A stretch of DNA of 64,000 nt from Nocardia brasiliensis NBRC 14402 (lineage in GTDB: Bacteria; Actinomycetota; Actinomycetes; Mycobacteriales; Mycobacteriaceae): positions 179,702-243,701 of the forward strand of contig NZ_BAFT02000062.1 in NCBI RefSeq assembly GCF_000308475.2, in the 5' to 3' direction. Position 1 is the first letter of the stretch. Each line of letters begins with the position of its first letter. A model generated the notes under the pieces. The model saw only the letters and a program-made list of their open reading frames with translations, was not told where the DNA came from and did not search any database. Positions 22,565 to 31,989 of the stretch are shown one piece after another. A program made the translations under genes and the position numbers.

Positions 22565-25411
22565 GTGCAGGACACTCGTGCGACCGATAGCGATGTACCC
22601 GAGCATCGGTACAACGCCGCGCTTGCCGCCCGTATCGAAGCGCGTTGGCAGCGGACGTGGGCCGACCGCGGGACCTTCCATGCGCCGAACCCGGTCGGTC
22701 CGCTGGCGGGCGACACCCCGGCGGACAAGCTGTTCATCCAGGACATGTTCCCGTACCCGTCGGGGGCGGGCCTGCACGTCGGGCATCCGCTCGGCTACAT
22801 CGCCACCGACACGTTCGCGCGGTACCACCGGATGCACGGCCGCAACGTGCTGCACGCGCTCGGCTTCGACGCCTTCGGCCTGCCCGCCGAGCAGTACGCG
22901 GTGCAGACCGGCGCGCACCCGCGGGCGACCACGGAGTCGAACATCGCCAACATGCAGCGCCAGCTGAGCAGGCTCGGACTCGGCCACGACAGCAGGCGCT
23001 CGTTCGCGACCACCGATCCGGCGTACTACCGCTGGACCCAGTGGATCTTCCTGCGCATCTACAACTCCTGGTACGACCAGGAACTCGACCGGGCGCGCCC
23101 GATCACGGAGCTCGAAGCTCAATTCGCCGGTGGCGCACGGCCGGTCCCGGACGGCAAGACATGGGACGCGCTCTCGGCCGCCGAGCGCGGCGCACTGCTG
23201 GACTCGTATCGCCTGGTGTACCTGACCGATTCGATGGTCAACTGGTGCCCCGGCCTCGGCACGGTGCTGTCCAACGAGGAGGTCACCGCCGACGGCCGCA
23301 GCGAGCGCGGCAACTTCCCGGTGTTCCGTAAGCGCCTGTGGCAGTGGATGATGCGGATCACCGCCTACGCCGACCGGCTGATCGACGACCTGGACCACCT
23401 GGACTGGTCGGATCAGGTGAAGGCGATGCAGCGCAACTGGATCGGCCGGTCGCGCGGCGCCCAGGTGAAGTTCGACGTCGCGGGCGAGCAGATCGAGGTG
23501 TTCACCACCCGTCCCGACACCCTGTTCGGCGCGACCTACGTGGTGCTCGCGCCGGAACACGAACTGGTCGACAAGCTGACCGCGGCCGCGTGGCCGGCCG
23601 GCACCGATCCCCGCTGGACCAACGGCGGCGCCGCGAATCCCGCGGATGCCGTTGCGGCATACCGCAAGTCGATCGTGGCCAAATCGGATCTGGAGCGCCA
23701 GGAGAACAAGGAGAAGACCGGCGTCTTCCTCGGCGTCCATGCCGTGAACCCGGCCAACGGCCAGGCCGTGCCGGTCTTCGTCGCCGACTACGTGCTGAGC
23801 GGCTACGGCACCGGCGCGATCATGGCGGTGCCCGGCCACGACCAGCGCGACTGGGAATTCGCCACCGTGCTCGGCCTGCCGATCGTGGAGGTCATCACCG
23901 GTGGCGACCTCGCCGAGGCCGCGTATTCCGGCGGCGGCGAGCTGGTGAACTCCGGCTATCTCGACGGACTGTCCGTCGAGGAGGCCAAGGCGACCATCAT
24001 CGCCCGGCTGGAAGCCGACGGTCACGGCACCGGCACCATCCAGTACAAGCTGCGCGACTGGCTGTTCGCCCGGCAGCGTTACTGGGGCGAGCCCTTCCCG
24101 ATCGTCTTCGACGAGGACGGCAGGCCGCACGCGCTGCCGGAATCGATGCTGCCCGTGGAGCTTCCGGAGTTGGACGATTTCGCCCCGGTCACCTTCGACC
24201 CGGACGACGCCGACTCCGAGCCGTCACCGCCGCTGGCCAAGGCCACCGAGTGGGTCAACGTCGAACTGGACCTGGGCGACGGCCCGAAGATGTACCGGCG
24301 CGACACCAACGTCATGCCGAACTGGGCGGGCAGCTCGTGGTATCAGCTGCGTTATGCCGACCCGACCAACTCGGAAGCGTTCTGCGCCAAGGAGAACGAG
24401 CAGTACTGGCTCGGCCCGCGTCCGGCCGAACACGGCCCGGACGATCCGGGCGGCGTCGATCTGTACATCGGCGGCATGGAGCACGCGGTGCTGCACCTGC
24501 TGTACGCGCGGTTCTGGCAGAAGGTGCTGTTCGATCTGGGTGATGTCAGCGGCCGGGAACCGTACCGGAAGCTGTTCAACCAGGGCTACATCCAGGCCTA
24601 CGCCTACACCGATGCGCGCGGCGCGTACGTGCCCGCGGCCGAGATCGTCGAGCGGGACGGCAAGTTCTTCTGGACCGAGCCGGGCGGCACCGAGATCGAG
24701 GTGTTCCAGGAGTACGGCAAGATCGGCAAGTCGCTGAAGAACGCGGTCTCGCCGGACGAGATGTACGACCTCTACGGGGCGGACACCTTCCGCTTCTACG
24801 AGATGTCGATGGGCCCGCTGGACAGCTCGCGGCCGTGGGCGACCAAGGACGTCGTGGGCGCGCACCGCTTCCTGCAGCGGGTATGGCGGCTGGTGGTGGA
24901 TGAGGAGACCGGCGCGGTGCGCGTCGCGGAACTGGATCCGACGCCGGAAACGCTGCGCCTGCTGCACAAGACCATCGCCGGTGTGGACGAGGACTACGCC
25001 GCGCTGCGCGACAACACCGCGGGCGCCAAGCTGATCGAGCTGACGAACCATCTCACCAAGACCTATCCCGACGGCGCGCCGCGCACCGTGGTGGAGGCGC
25101 TGGTGCTGATGCTGGCGCCGCTGTCTCCGCATATCGCCGAGGAGATGTGGGAACGCCTGGGCCACAACGAGTCCCTCGCGCACGGCCCGTTCCCGGTGGC
25201 GGATCCCGCGCTGCTGGTGCAGGAGTCCGTCGAGTACCCGATCCAGGTGAACGGCAAGGTCCGCAGCCGCATCCAGGTCCCCGCCGACGCCGACAACGCC
25301 GCGATCGAAGCCGCCGCCCTCACCGACGAAAAGATCGCGGCTCTCCTCAACGGCGCCGCCCCCCGCAAACTGATCGTCGTCCCCGGCCGCCTGATCAACA
25401 TCGTCGCCTGA
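22565..25411 (+). CDS. leuS: Leucyl-tRNA synthetase
   Basis: A 948-residue class Ia synthetase that charges tRNA-Leu. 'PYPSGAGLHVGHPLGY' (HIGH box) is near residue 62. The CP1 editing domain includes 'TTRPDTLFGATYVVLAPEH'. 'YWGEPFPIV' and 'NTNVMPNWAGSSWYQLRY'-type sequence lead to the KMSKS-equivalent 'GKIGKSLKN', and the anticodon-binding and C-terminal domains end in 'RKLIVVPGRLINIV'. Start GTG 22565 has GGCAGGA upstream. It is on the conserved yqgE-leuS-ino1 backbone. It probably co-transcribes the 72-residue gene that follows. Confidence 0.97.
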   Translation: MQDTRATDSDVPEHRYNAALAARIEARWQRTWADRGTFHAPNPVGPLAGDTPADKLFIQDMFPYPSGAGLHVGHPLGYIATDTFARYHRMHGRNVLHALGFDAFGLPAEQYAVQTGAHPRATTESNIANMQRQLSRLGLGHDSRRSFATTDPAYYRWTQWIFLRIYNSWYDQELDRARPITELEAQFAGGARPVPDGKTWDALSAAERGALLDSYRLVYLTDSMVNWCPGLGTVLSNEEVTADGRSERGNFPVFRKRLWQWMMRITAYADRLIDDLDHLDWSDQVKAMQRNWIGRSRGAQVKFDVAGEQIEVFTTRPDTLFGATYVVLAPEHELVDKLTAAAWPAGTDPRWTNGGAANPADAVAAYRKSIVAKSDLERQENKEKTGVFLGVHAVNPANGQAVPVFVADYVLSGYGTGAIMAVPGHDQRDWEFATVLGLPIVEVITGGDLAEAAYSGGGELVNSGYLDGLSVEEAKATIIARLEADGHGTGTIQYKLRDWLFARQRYWGEPFPIVFDEDGRPHALPESMLPVELPELDDFAPVTFDPDDADSEPSPPLAKATEWVNVELDLGDGPKMYRRDTNVMPNWAGSSWYQLRYADPTNSEAFCAKENEQYWLGPRPAEHGPDDPGGVDLYIGGMEHAVLHLLYARFWQKVLFDLGDVSGREPYRKLFNQGYIQAYAYTDARGAYVPAAEIVERDGKFFWTEPGGTEIEVFQEYGKIGKSLKNAVSPDEMYDLYGADTFRFYEMSMGPLDSSRPWATKDVVGAHRFLQRVWRLVVDEETGAVRVAELDPTPETLRLLHKTIAGVDEDYAALRDNTAGAKLIELTNHLTKTYPDGAPRTVVEALVLMLAPLSPHIAEEMWERLGHNESLAHGPFPVADPALLVQESVEYPIQVNGKVRSRIQVPADADNAAIEAAALTDEKIAALLNGAAPRKLIVVPGRLINIVA

Positions 25412-25428
25412 CCCACCCGGGAATCGGT

Positions 25429-25647
25429 ATGTCGAAGACCGAATACAGTGCGCTGCATTTCTCGCAGGCGAATCCGCGGGGGGCTGGGCAGGGGGACGTG
25501 CCTGCGCTGTTGCGCAGGATCGCCGCGACGGTGGAGGGACTCGGCGCGGTCAGCGTGCAGGATCTGGTGCTGCACAACGAGGTGACCGCCGAAGGTGACT
25601 GGCCGTCGGTCACGGTCTACTACACCAGGACCGACGGCGCCGACTGA
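25429..25647 (+). CDS. Small conserved-looking protein of unknown function
   Basis: 72 residues starting 17 bp after leuS. A compact alpha/beta arrangement is suggested by 'DVPALLRRIAATVEGLGAVS' and 'QDLVLHNEV...WPSVTVYYTR'. It has no cysteines, signal peptide or known motif. Codon pattern and an intact terminator directly downstream support a real gene cotranscribed with leuS. Confidence 0.65.
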   Translation: MSKTEYSALHFSQANPRGAGQGDVPALLRRIAATVEGLGAVSVQDLVLHNEVTAEGDWPSVTVYYTRTDGAD

Positions 25648-25686
25648 TCGACGGCACGGGTGACCGGTTCCTGCGCGAACTGGTTC

Positions 25687-25735
25687 GGCCCCTTCCCTTT
25701 CCGGTAGACGGAACGGGAAGGGGCCGTAGTTTTTC
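25687..25735. terminator. Strong terminator after leuS operon
   Basis: A 17-pair stem with one mismatch (25687-25703 with 25709-25725) and a GTAGA loop, then GTAGTTTTT. It is between convergent genes and can serve both. Confidence 0.85.
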
Positions 25736-25740
25736 CGGTG

Positions 25741-26442
25741 CTAGCCGGGTATCGGGCGGAGCACGATTTCGGTGGGATGGGCGTCGCGCGGGGTTTCGAC
25801 GGCGGTGCGGACCGCGCCGGCTACGGTCTCCGCGCGCAGGAACTGTTCCGGCTGATATTCGCGCCCCTCGTGGGCGATGATCTCGCGCTGCATGTCGGTG
25901 TCGATCCGGCCGGGATGGATGGCCGTGACGCGCAGGGCCGGCTCCTCCAGCCGCAGCGCATCGCCGAAGGCGCGCAACGCGAACTTGCTCGCGGCGTAGG
26001 AGGCCCAGCCCGCGTTGGCGCGCAGGCCCGCACCCGAATTGATCAGCACCACATGGCCGTTCGCGACCCGCAGCGCCGGCAGCAGCAGGCGGGTCAGCTC
26101 GGCGACGGCGATCACGTTGGCTTCCAACGTATGTCGCCACTGCTCTACGGTGGACTCGGCGATGCTGTTCAGATCCGCGACACCGGCGTTGTGCACCAAC
26201 ACATCCAGGCGCGGGATCTGCGCGGTCGCCGCGGCCACCGCCGGGTAGTCGGTCAGCTCGACCGGCCACGCGGTCGCGCCGGGCAGCTCGTCGAGCACGG
26301 GGCGCAGCGCGTCGGCCGAGCGGGCACCGAGCAGCAGGTCGTGGGTCGGTGCGAGCTCTCGGGCGATCGCGGCGCCGAGCCCACGGCTCGCACCGGTGAT
26401 CAGCGCGGTCGGCTTCGGGGAGCTGGTCACGGCATTGGTCAT
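25741..26442 (-). CDS. Short-chain dehydrogenase/reductase
   Basis: A 233-residue SDR. Nucleotide-binding 'TGASRGLG' (about 16-23), 'NAG' (about 87), catalytic Ser in 'LINSGAGLR' and Y-x3-K in 'YAASK' are all present, followed by 'IHPGRIDTDM'. It is probably NADP-dependent (Arg after the Gly motif). The start ATG 26442 is taken because the Rossmann motif begins 15 residues in. Substrate unknown. Divergent from the hydrolase gene. Confidence 0.87.
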   Translation of the reverse strand: MTNAVTSSPKPTALITGASRGLGAAIARELAPTHDLLLGARSADALRPVLDELPGATAWPVELTDYPAVAAATAQIPRLDVLVHNAGVADLNSIAESTVEQWRHTLEANVIAVAELTRLLLPALRVANGHVVLINSGAGLRANAGWASYAASKFALRAFGDALRLEEPALRVTAIHPGRIDTDMQREIIAHEGREYQPEQFLRAETVAGAVRTAVETPRDAHPTEIVLRPIPG

Positions 26443-26637
26443 GCGCCCCACCGTAATAGCCCAGGAAAACAGAGCGATGCATGCATATATCGATCGACCA
26501 TCTCGAGCAGTGAAATACGGACGGGGCATTCGAGAGTGACAACCGCCGCGCACGAGCCCCCCGCCACCAGGTGGGACGAGGCCGAGTCGGACATCACAGA
26601 ACGGGCGTACTTGCGGGTGGCACCGCAGAATAGGGGG

Positions 26638-27975
26638 ATGGCACACCCGGGGTTCACGCCCACGCAGCTCGCGGCTCGCGCCGCGTACCTGCTGCGCGGC
26701 AACGACCTGGGCACGATGACCAGCGCGGCGCCGCGGCTGTATCCGCACATGTGGAGCTGGGACGCCGCGTTCGTCGCGGTCGGCTTGGCCCCGCTGAGCG
26801 TGGAGCGGGCCGTGATCGAGCTCGACACGCTGCTCTCGGCGCAGTGGAAGAACGGCATGATCCCGCACATCGTGTTCGCCAACGGCGTCGACGGCTATTT
26901 TCCGGGTCCCTCGCGGTGGGAGTGCCGCAGGCTGGCCGCGAACGCGCCCGACGGGCCGGACACCTCCGGGATCACCCAGCCGCCGGTGCATGCCATCGCG
27001 GTGCAGCGCATCCTCGATCACTCGCGCAGGCACGGCCGCAGCACCCGCGCGGTCGCGGAGGACTTCCTGCACCGGCGCTGGCCCGACCTGGTGCGCTGGC
27101 ATCGCTGGCTGGCGCACGCCCGCGACCCCAAGGAGACCGGCCGGATCACGCTGTATCACGGCTGGGAATCCGGCATGGACAATTCGCCGCGCTGGGATCG
27201 GGCCTACGCCAACGTGGTTCCCGAGGATCTGCCGCCCTACCGGCGCGAGGACACCGCGGTGGTCGCCGATCCCACCCAGCGCCCGAGCGATCGCGAGTAC
27301 GACCGCTATCTCTGGCTGGTCGAGCAGATGCGGCGGGCGGGCTACGACGATTACCAGCTCTCCTCGACGATGAGTTTCGCCGTCGAGGACGTGTTCGTCA
27401 CCGGGATCTTCGCGCTGGCGTGCGAGGTGCTCGCGAATATCGGCGAGGAGTACAAGCAGCCGCACGCCGACGTGCGCGAGCTGTACGCGTGGGCAGATCG
27501 TTTCCGGGCGGGCGTCGTCGCGACGACGGATCCGCGCACCGGCGCGGCCCGGGATTTCGATGTGCGCCTGCAGCGCTGGATCAGCACCGAGACGTTGGCG
27601 ATGTTCGCGCCGCTGCTGTGCGGCGGCCTGGCGCGCGATACCGAGCGGGCACTGCTGCGCACGTTCGAGGGTCCGCGCTTCTGCGGGCATCCCGATCTGC
27701 GCTACGCGCTGCCGCCCTCGACCTCGCCGGTGTCGCGGGAGTTCCGGTCCCGCGAGTATTGGCGCGGGCCGGTGTGGCCGGTGATGAGCTGGCTGTTCTC
27801 CTGGGTGTTCGCCCGGCGCGGCTGGGCCGAACGCTCGTTCATGCTGCGGGCCGAGGGCCTGCGCCAGGCCAGCGACGGCAGCTTCGCCGAGTACTACGAA
27901 CCATTCACCGGCGAACCGCTCGGCAGCATGCAGCAGTCGTGGACCGCCGCGTCGGTGCTGGATTGGCTGGGCTGA
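26638..27975 (+). CDS. Glucosylglycerate hydrolase (GH63-like)
   Basis: A 445-residue (alpha/alpha)6-barrel hydrolase nearly equal in length to the characterised mycobacterial glucosylglycerate hydrolase. 'YPHMWSWDAAFVAVGLA' forms the substrate pocket. D181 in 'GWESGMDNSPRWD' and E418 in 'FAEYYEPFTGEPLG' sit one residue off the acid/base pair I recall for the M. hassiacum enzyme (D182/E419). It would cleave glucosylglycerate to glucose and glycerate, recycling a solute stored under nitrogen limitation. A start further upstream (about 26530) is possible but adds an unconserved-looking leader. Confidence 0.85.
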   Translation: MAHPGFTPTQLAARAAYLLRGNDLGTMTSAAPRLYPHMWSWDAAFVAVGLAPLSVERAVIELDTLLSAQWKNGMIPHIVFANGVDGYFPGPSRWECRRLAANAPDGPDTSGITQPPVHAIAVQRILDHSRRHGRSTRAVAEDFLHRRWPDLVRWHRWLAHARDPKETGRITLYHGWESGMDNSPRWDRAYANVVPEDLPPYRREDTAVVADPTQRPSDREYDRYLWLVEQMRRAGYDDYQLSSTMSFAVEDVFVTGIFALACEVLANIGEEYKQPHADVRELYAWADRFRAGVVATTDPRTGAARDFDVRLQRWISTETLAMFAPLLCGGLARDTERALLRTFEGPRFCGHPDLRYALPPSTSPVSREFRSREYWRGPVWPVMSWLFSWVFARRGWAERSFMLRAEGLRQASDGSFAEYYEPFTGEPLGSMQQSWTAASVLDWLG

Positions 27976-28069
27976 ACCACCGAGTTCGCATGCCGTTGGG
28001 TAAATGTTCCGCAACTGCCTCTTACGCAACACTGGTCACAGGAAGATCAAATAGCTATCGTCGAACGCC

Positions 28070-28804
28070 ATGGACATCCCTCGTTGGAGCTCGACCATCC
28101 GTCGCCGCGGTTCGGCGCTGACCCTGCTCGCGCTCACCGGCATCCTCACCGCAACCCTGCCCGGCACCGCGGTGGCCACGCCGACCGGTCCGGACGTCTC
28201 GTCCTGGCAGCACATCGACGGACGGCTGATCGACTGGTTCGCGGTCAAGCGTTCCGGCCACGACTTCGCCATGGTGAAGGCCACCGAGGGCCTGAGCTAC
28301 ATCAACCCGTATTTCGTTCCGGACAGCCTGCTGATGCGGGCGGCCGGGGTGGCTCGCGGGACCTACCATTACGCCCGGCCGAACCTGCCGCCCGAGCCGC
28401 AGGCCGCGCTGTACGCGACCGTGGTACTCGGGCAGAACGGCGCACTGGACCTGCCGCCGGTGCTCGATCTGGAGACCACCGGCGGACTGCCGCCCGCCGC
28501 GCTGATCGATTGGACGCGGCGGTATCTCGGCACGGTGCAGGCCCTCACCGGACGCGTCCCGATCGTCTACACCTATCCACACTTCTGGCGGACGGCGATG
28601 GCCGATACCGACGAGTTCACCCGGTATCCGCTGTGGATCGCCGACTACCGGGACAACGACGATCCCGAGGTGCCGGGCGGCTGGCCGCACTGGACCTTCT
28701 GGCAGACCACCGACAGCGGCCGGATCGACGGCATCGCGGGCAACACCGACCTGAACCGCTACAGCGGCGCGCAGGGCGATTTCGCCCGCTTCGCCAACAT
28801 GTAG
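28070..28804 (+). CDS. Secreted GH25 lysozyme (muramidase)
   Basis: 244 residues: signal peptide (about 1-37, ending 'TAVAT') and one GH25 barrel. D42 in 'GPDVSSWQ' and the D133-x-E135 pair in 'VLDLET' are the catalytic acids. 'MVKATEG' and 'YHYARP' are further family blocks. It hydrolyses the beta-1,4 bond between MurNAc and GlcNAc in peptidoglycan. It has no cell-wall-binding repeat, so it is probably a housekeeping wall-remodelling enzyme. Monocistronic, ended by the hairpin at 28820. Confidence 0.9.
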   Translation: MDIPRWSSTIRRRGSALTLLALTGILTATLPGTAVATPTGPDVSSWQHIDGRLIDWFAVKRSGHDFAMVKATEGLSYINPYFVPDSLLMRAAGVARGTYHYARPNLPPEPQAALYATVVLGQNGALDLPPVLDLETTGGLPPAALIDWTRRYLGTVQALTGRVPIVYTYPHFWRTAMADTDEFTRYPLWIADYRDNDDPEVPGGWPHWTFWQTTDSGRIDGIAGNTDLNRYSGAQGDFARFANM

Positions 28805-28819
28805 CGCACCCGGAAACCA

Positions 28820-28858
28820 CGAAACCGCCACTCCTGCAGGGATACAGTGGCGGTTTCG
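28820..28858. terminator. Bidirectional terminator between GH25 and PhoX genes
   Basis: A perfect 13-bp stem (28820-28832 with 28846-28858) rich in A/T at both outer ends, between convergent genes. Confidence 0.8.
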
Positions 28859-28879
28859 CAGGGCGGTGCACCGAAGACG

Positions 28880-30955
28880 CTAGGCGCCGATCCGGCCGCC
28901 GTTCTTCTTCCACACCGCGGCAACCGAAGGACGCGGTTGCGCGGTGCCGCCGTCGGGCCAATGCGACAGCGGGTTCTCGGGGGTGGCGTCGTCGGACTCG
29001 CCGGGATGCTGCACGCACACCAGCACGCGAGACTCGGTGACCACCGGGCCGCAGGTCTCCGCGCCTCGCGGCACCGTCAGGAATTGTTTGGTGGCACCGC
29101 GATTCGCGCCGTCGAGGACGACGGAGAACAGGCCGTCGTTCGACTTCAGCGCGTTGCCGTCGGTGGAGATCCACAGGTTGCCGTACGGGTCGAAGGCCAG
29201 GTTGTCCGGGCAGGAGATCGGGCTGACCTTCGATTTGTCGTACCCGGCGAAGTAGGTGTCCGCGGCGTTCGGGTCACCGCAGACCAGCAGCAGCGACCAG
29301 GTGAACTTCGTGCCCGCGTGCTCGTCGTCGATCTCCAGGATCTGACCGTTCTTGTTCAGGTTGCGCGGATTCGCCTCGTCCGGGCCCTGTTTGCCGGCGG
29401 CCCCGCGATTGTCGTTGTTGGTCAACGCGACATAGACCTTGCCGGTGTACGGGTTGGCCTCGAAATCCTCGGGACGGTCCATCTTGGTGGCGCCGACTTT
29501 GTCCGCGGCCAGCCGGGTGAACACCGCGACCTCTTCCGCGCTCATGCCGTCGACCAGCGACTTGCCCTTGCCGTCCGCGCCGGTCTCCAGCAGTGGAATC
29601 CATTGGCCGGTACCGGTGAAACCCTGGTCGGAGGGCTGCGCACCGGTGCCGTCGACCTTGTCCGGATGGTCGCCGGTGAGCTTGGCGACGTAGAGCGTGC
29701 CCGCGTCCAGGATGGTCAGGTTGTGCCGCATGCTCGACGCGCCCGCACCCGGCTCCACCTTCCGCGACGACACGAATTTGTACATGTAGTCGAACTTTTC
29801 GTCGTCGCCGGTGTAGGAAACGACCTCACCCTTCGCGGTGACGTAGATGGTTGCGCCCTCGTGCTTGAGCCGTCCCATCGCGGTGTGCTTGATCGGCGTG
29901 GAGGTGGGATCCCACGGATCCACCTCCACCACGTAGCCGAATCGGTTGGCCTCGTTGGGCTCCTGGGCCAGGTCGAACCGCTTGTCGGCACGCTCCCACT
30001 GGTTGGGCGTCTTGCCCGCGGCGAAGCCGTACCGCTTGGCGCGCGCGGCCGCGGCAGGCTCGGTGAGCTTGTCGCCGTTGGCGAAGTAGCCGTTGAAGTT
30101 CTCTTCGCCGGAAAGGACTGTGCCCCACGGGGTCACGCCGCCCGCGCAGTTGGCGAAGGTGCCGAGCACCTTGGTGCCGGTCGGGTCGGCGGAGGTCTTG
30201 ACCAGATCGCTGCCCGCGGCCGGGCCGGTGAGCTTGAACTCGGTGGTCGCGGTGATCCTGCGGTTGTACTTGCCGAAGGCGGGCGTCAGCTTGCCCGTGC
30301 CCGCTTCGCCGCGCACCTCGACCACGGTCAGGCCGTGTGCGGCCTGGGTGATCGCGATCTGCTCATCGGTCGGTGCGTCCTTGTTGTACCCGCGGAACAT
30401 GTGCGGGCCGGTGGTGTATTCGTGATTCACCACGAGCAGGAAGGCATTCGCCTGCCCCTCGATCGGCAAGAGCGCGGCGAAATCGTTGTTGTAACCGAAT
30501 TGCTCGGCCTGTGCGGCCGCGGTCTGCTTGTCGAAATCGAACGCGGGTGCGTCCGCGAAAAGCGGGTCGCCCCAGCGGATCACGACGCCCTGTTCATAGC
30601 CCTCCGGGATCACCAGCGCGTCTTCCTTGTTCGGCGCGACCGCGGCGAAGTCGGTGCCGGTCCCGGGCGGGCCGCTGGGCGACGGGCTGATCGACCCCGT
30701 CTGCTCGACATCGTCGCCGCAGGCCGCGAGCACACTGCCGGCGCCGACGGCGAGCACGGCCGCCGCGCCGCCCTTGATCAGGCCGCGGCGGTTCAGCGAG
30801 CTGACGATGTCGCCGAAGTAGGCGCCCGCCGAGGTGTTGGGGACCTCGTGGAAACACGCGTTCGCGCATTTGTATTCACACGTGACCGCGGCGCGCGAGG
30901 ACTGGCCGTCGTGTTTCACGAACAAGGCGAGGGGCTGCAACTTCACGAACGGCAC
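28880..30955 (-). CDS. PhoX-type alkaline phosphatase (DUF839), Tat-exported lipoprotein
   Basis: About 691 residues from the GTG at 30955 (an upstream TTG is the only longer start). An unusual ~60-residue leader with four cysteines ('CEYKCANACFHEVPN') precedes the twin-arginine motif 'NRRGLIKGG' and a lipobox 'VLAAC'. The beta-propeller body has 'NPRNLNKNGQILEI' and 'CGGVTPWGTVLSGEENFN'-type blocks that supply Ca/Fe ligands in PhoX ('GTVLSGEENF', 'DNLAFDPYGNLWISTDG'). It hydrolyses phosphomonoesters outside the membrane for phosphate scavenging. The Cys leader is commonly seen in actinobacterial PhoX proteins. Confidence 0.87.
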   Translation of the reverse strand: MPFVKLQPLALFVKHDGQSSRAAVTCEYKCANACFHEVPNTSAGAYFGDIVSSLNRRGLIKGGAAAVLAVGAGSVLAACGDDVEQTGSISPSPSGPPGTGTDFAAVAPNKEDALVIPEGYEQGVVIRWGDPLFADAPAFDFDKQTAAAQAEQFGYNNDFAALLPIEGQANAFLLVVNHEYTTGPHMFRGYNKDAPTDEQIAITQAAHGLTVVEVRGEAGTGKLTPAFGKYNRRITATTEFKLTGPAAGSDLVKTSADPTGTKVLGTFANCAGGVTPWGTVLSGEENFNGYFANGDKLTEPAAAARAKRYGFAAGKTPNQWERADKRFDLAQEPNEANRFGYVVEVDPWDPTSTPIKHTAMGRLKHEGATIYVTAKGEVVSYTGDDEKFDYMYKFVSSRKVEPGAGASSMRHNLTILDAGTLYVAKLTGDHPDKVDGTGAQPSDQGFTGTGQWIPLLETGADGKGKSLVDGMSAEEVAVFTRLAADKVGATKMDRPEDFEANPYTGKVYVALTNNDNRGAAGKQGPDEANPRNLNKNGQILEIDDEHAGTKFTWSLLLVCGDPNAADTYFAGYDKSKVSPISCPDNLAFDPYGNLWISTDGNALKSNDGLFSVVLDGANRGATKQFLTVPRGAETCGPVVTESRVLVCVQHPGESDDATPENPLSHWPDGGTAQPRPSVAAVWKKNGGRIGA

Positions 30956-31050
30956 GCTAAACGATCCGGACAATCCAGAAACGGACAAAAGGTGAACAGC
31001 TGACCAATTAGGTAACCCTCAGTTTGCCCAGCTGCCACTCGGCACGAACA

Positions 31051-31090
31051 AATGCCGCGCCCTCCGCATGATTCGGAGCAGCGCGGCATT
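31051..31090 (-). terminator. Terminator of the two-helix membrane protein gene
   Basis: AATGCCGCGC (31051-31060) pairs with GCGCGGCATT (31081-31090), with inner CTCCG/CGGAG. It lies 10 bp after the stop of the gene at 31100. Confidence 0.8.
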
Positions 31091-31099
31091 CGCCGGGGT

Positions 31100-31900
31100 T
31101 CAGGCATTGACGGCGAGCGCGATGACGACCTCGTGCTCGGCTTCCGGCAGATAGTGCACCCGCAGGATGCGACCGACCTGCACCTGGCCGACACTGCTCG
31201 GGGCCAGGAACTTCTCCACCAGCGTGCTGAAGGTCGACCCGTCCGGCCTGGTCACGACCAGCCCGAGGGCGATCTTCGAGTGGCCGTCGCGGATCTCGCC
31301 GGTCACCGAGAGCGAGCGCACCACCGCCTGGGTCGCGATGCCCCGCTCGGCGATGTCGAGCTTGTGCCGCGTGGTGATGCCCTTGCGGATCATCGACTCG
31401 TTCATGGCCTGCTGCGCCTGGGCGGTATCACCGGAAAGATCCACCTCGACCTTGTCGGTGCGGTCCGGCAGGTAGCGCACCGGCAGCACCACCCCGGGCT
31501 GCAACAGAGCCAATTCGGTCAGCGGCACAATCATTTTCGCAGCCGCGACGAAGTTCTTCCCATCGGCGCCCTCGACGGCGAACTCGATCCGCACCTGTGG
31601 TTGATCGTTGACGGTTATCCCCGTCTGGCCGACCGACCTGATGGTGCCGAGGCCCAGCAGACCGTCGCGGAACGCCGCACTGTTACGGCCGGTGAACGCG
31701 GCGGCGATGCCCTCGCCGGTGAACGCGAACACGGTCGGGACGAGGGTGAGCGCGAGGATGGGCAGCACCATCTGCCAACCGAGCCAACCCATTCCGGCCG
31801 GTTCGTAGACATCGGTGCGGGCGTAGGTGAGGCCGTGCAAGACGTAGTAGCCGATGGCGAGCGCCCCGACCGCGACGGCGCCCCAGCGCAGGTATTTCAT
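31100..31900 (-). CDS. Membrane protein with two beta-rich soluble domains, unknown function
   Basis: 266 residues. Two membrane helices (about 4-23 and 42-62) are followed by a soluble region built of two similar halves. Each ends with a 'V..G.VL.VRYLPDRTDKVEV' / 'VQVGRILRVHYLPEAEHEVV' strand block (about 135-155 and 240-260), which suggests an internal duplication. CAGGAG precedes the ATG. It forms its own unit with the lipoprotein gene upstream, separated by a terminator. No enzymatic motif is visible. Confidence 0.7.
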   Translation of the reverse strand: MKYLRWGAVAVGALAIGYYVLHGLTYARTDVYEPAGMGWLGWQMVLPILALTLVPTVFAFTGEGIAAAFTGRNSAAFRDGLLGLGTIRSVGQTGITVNDQPQVRIEFAVEGADGKNFVAAAKMIVPLTELALLQPGVVLPVRYLPDRTDKVEVDLSGDTAQAQQAMNESMIRKGITTRHKLDIAERGIATQAVVRSLSVTGEIRDGHSKIALGLVVTRPDGSTFSTLVEKFLAPSSVGQVQVGRILRVHYLPEAEHEVVIALAVNA

Positions 31901-31921
31901 GATGCTCCTGATGGATTCGAG

Positions 31922-31963
31922 CCCACCCCGTCGTCACGATCGTGGTCGCGACGACGGGGTGGG
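31922..31963 (-). terminator. Terminator of the LpqH-like lipoprotein gene
   Basis: CCCACCCCGTCGT (31922-31934) pairs perfectly with ACGACGGGGTGGG (31951-31963). Confidence 0.8.
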
Positions 31964-31989
31964 GCGGAAAGAGTTGGTGCCGAAGGCGA

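Noticed and set aside
27973..27996. TGAACC-N15-CGT upstream of the GH25 gene as a third SigL-type promoter
   Set aside because: Spacer is one base short of the consensus and the -35 overlaps the stop of the preceding gene; likely chance.
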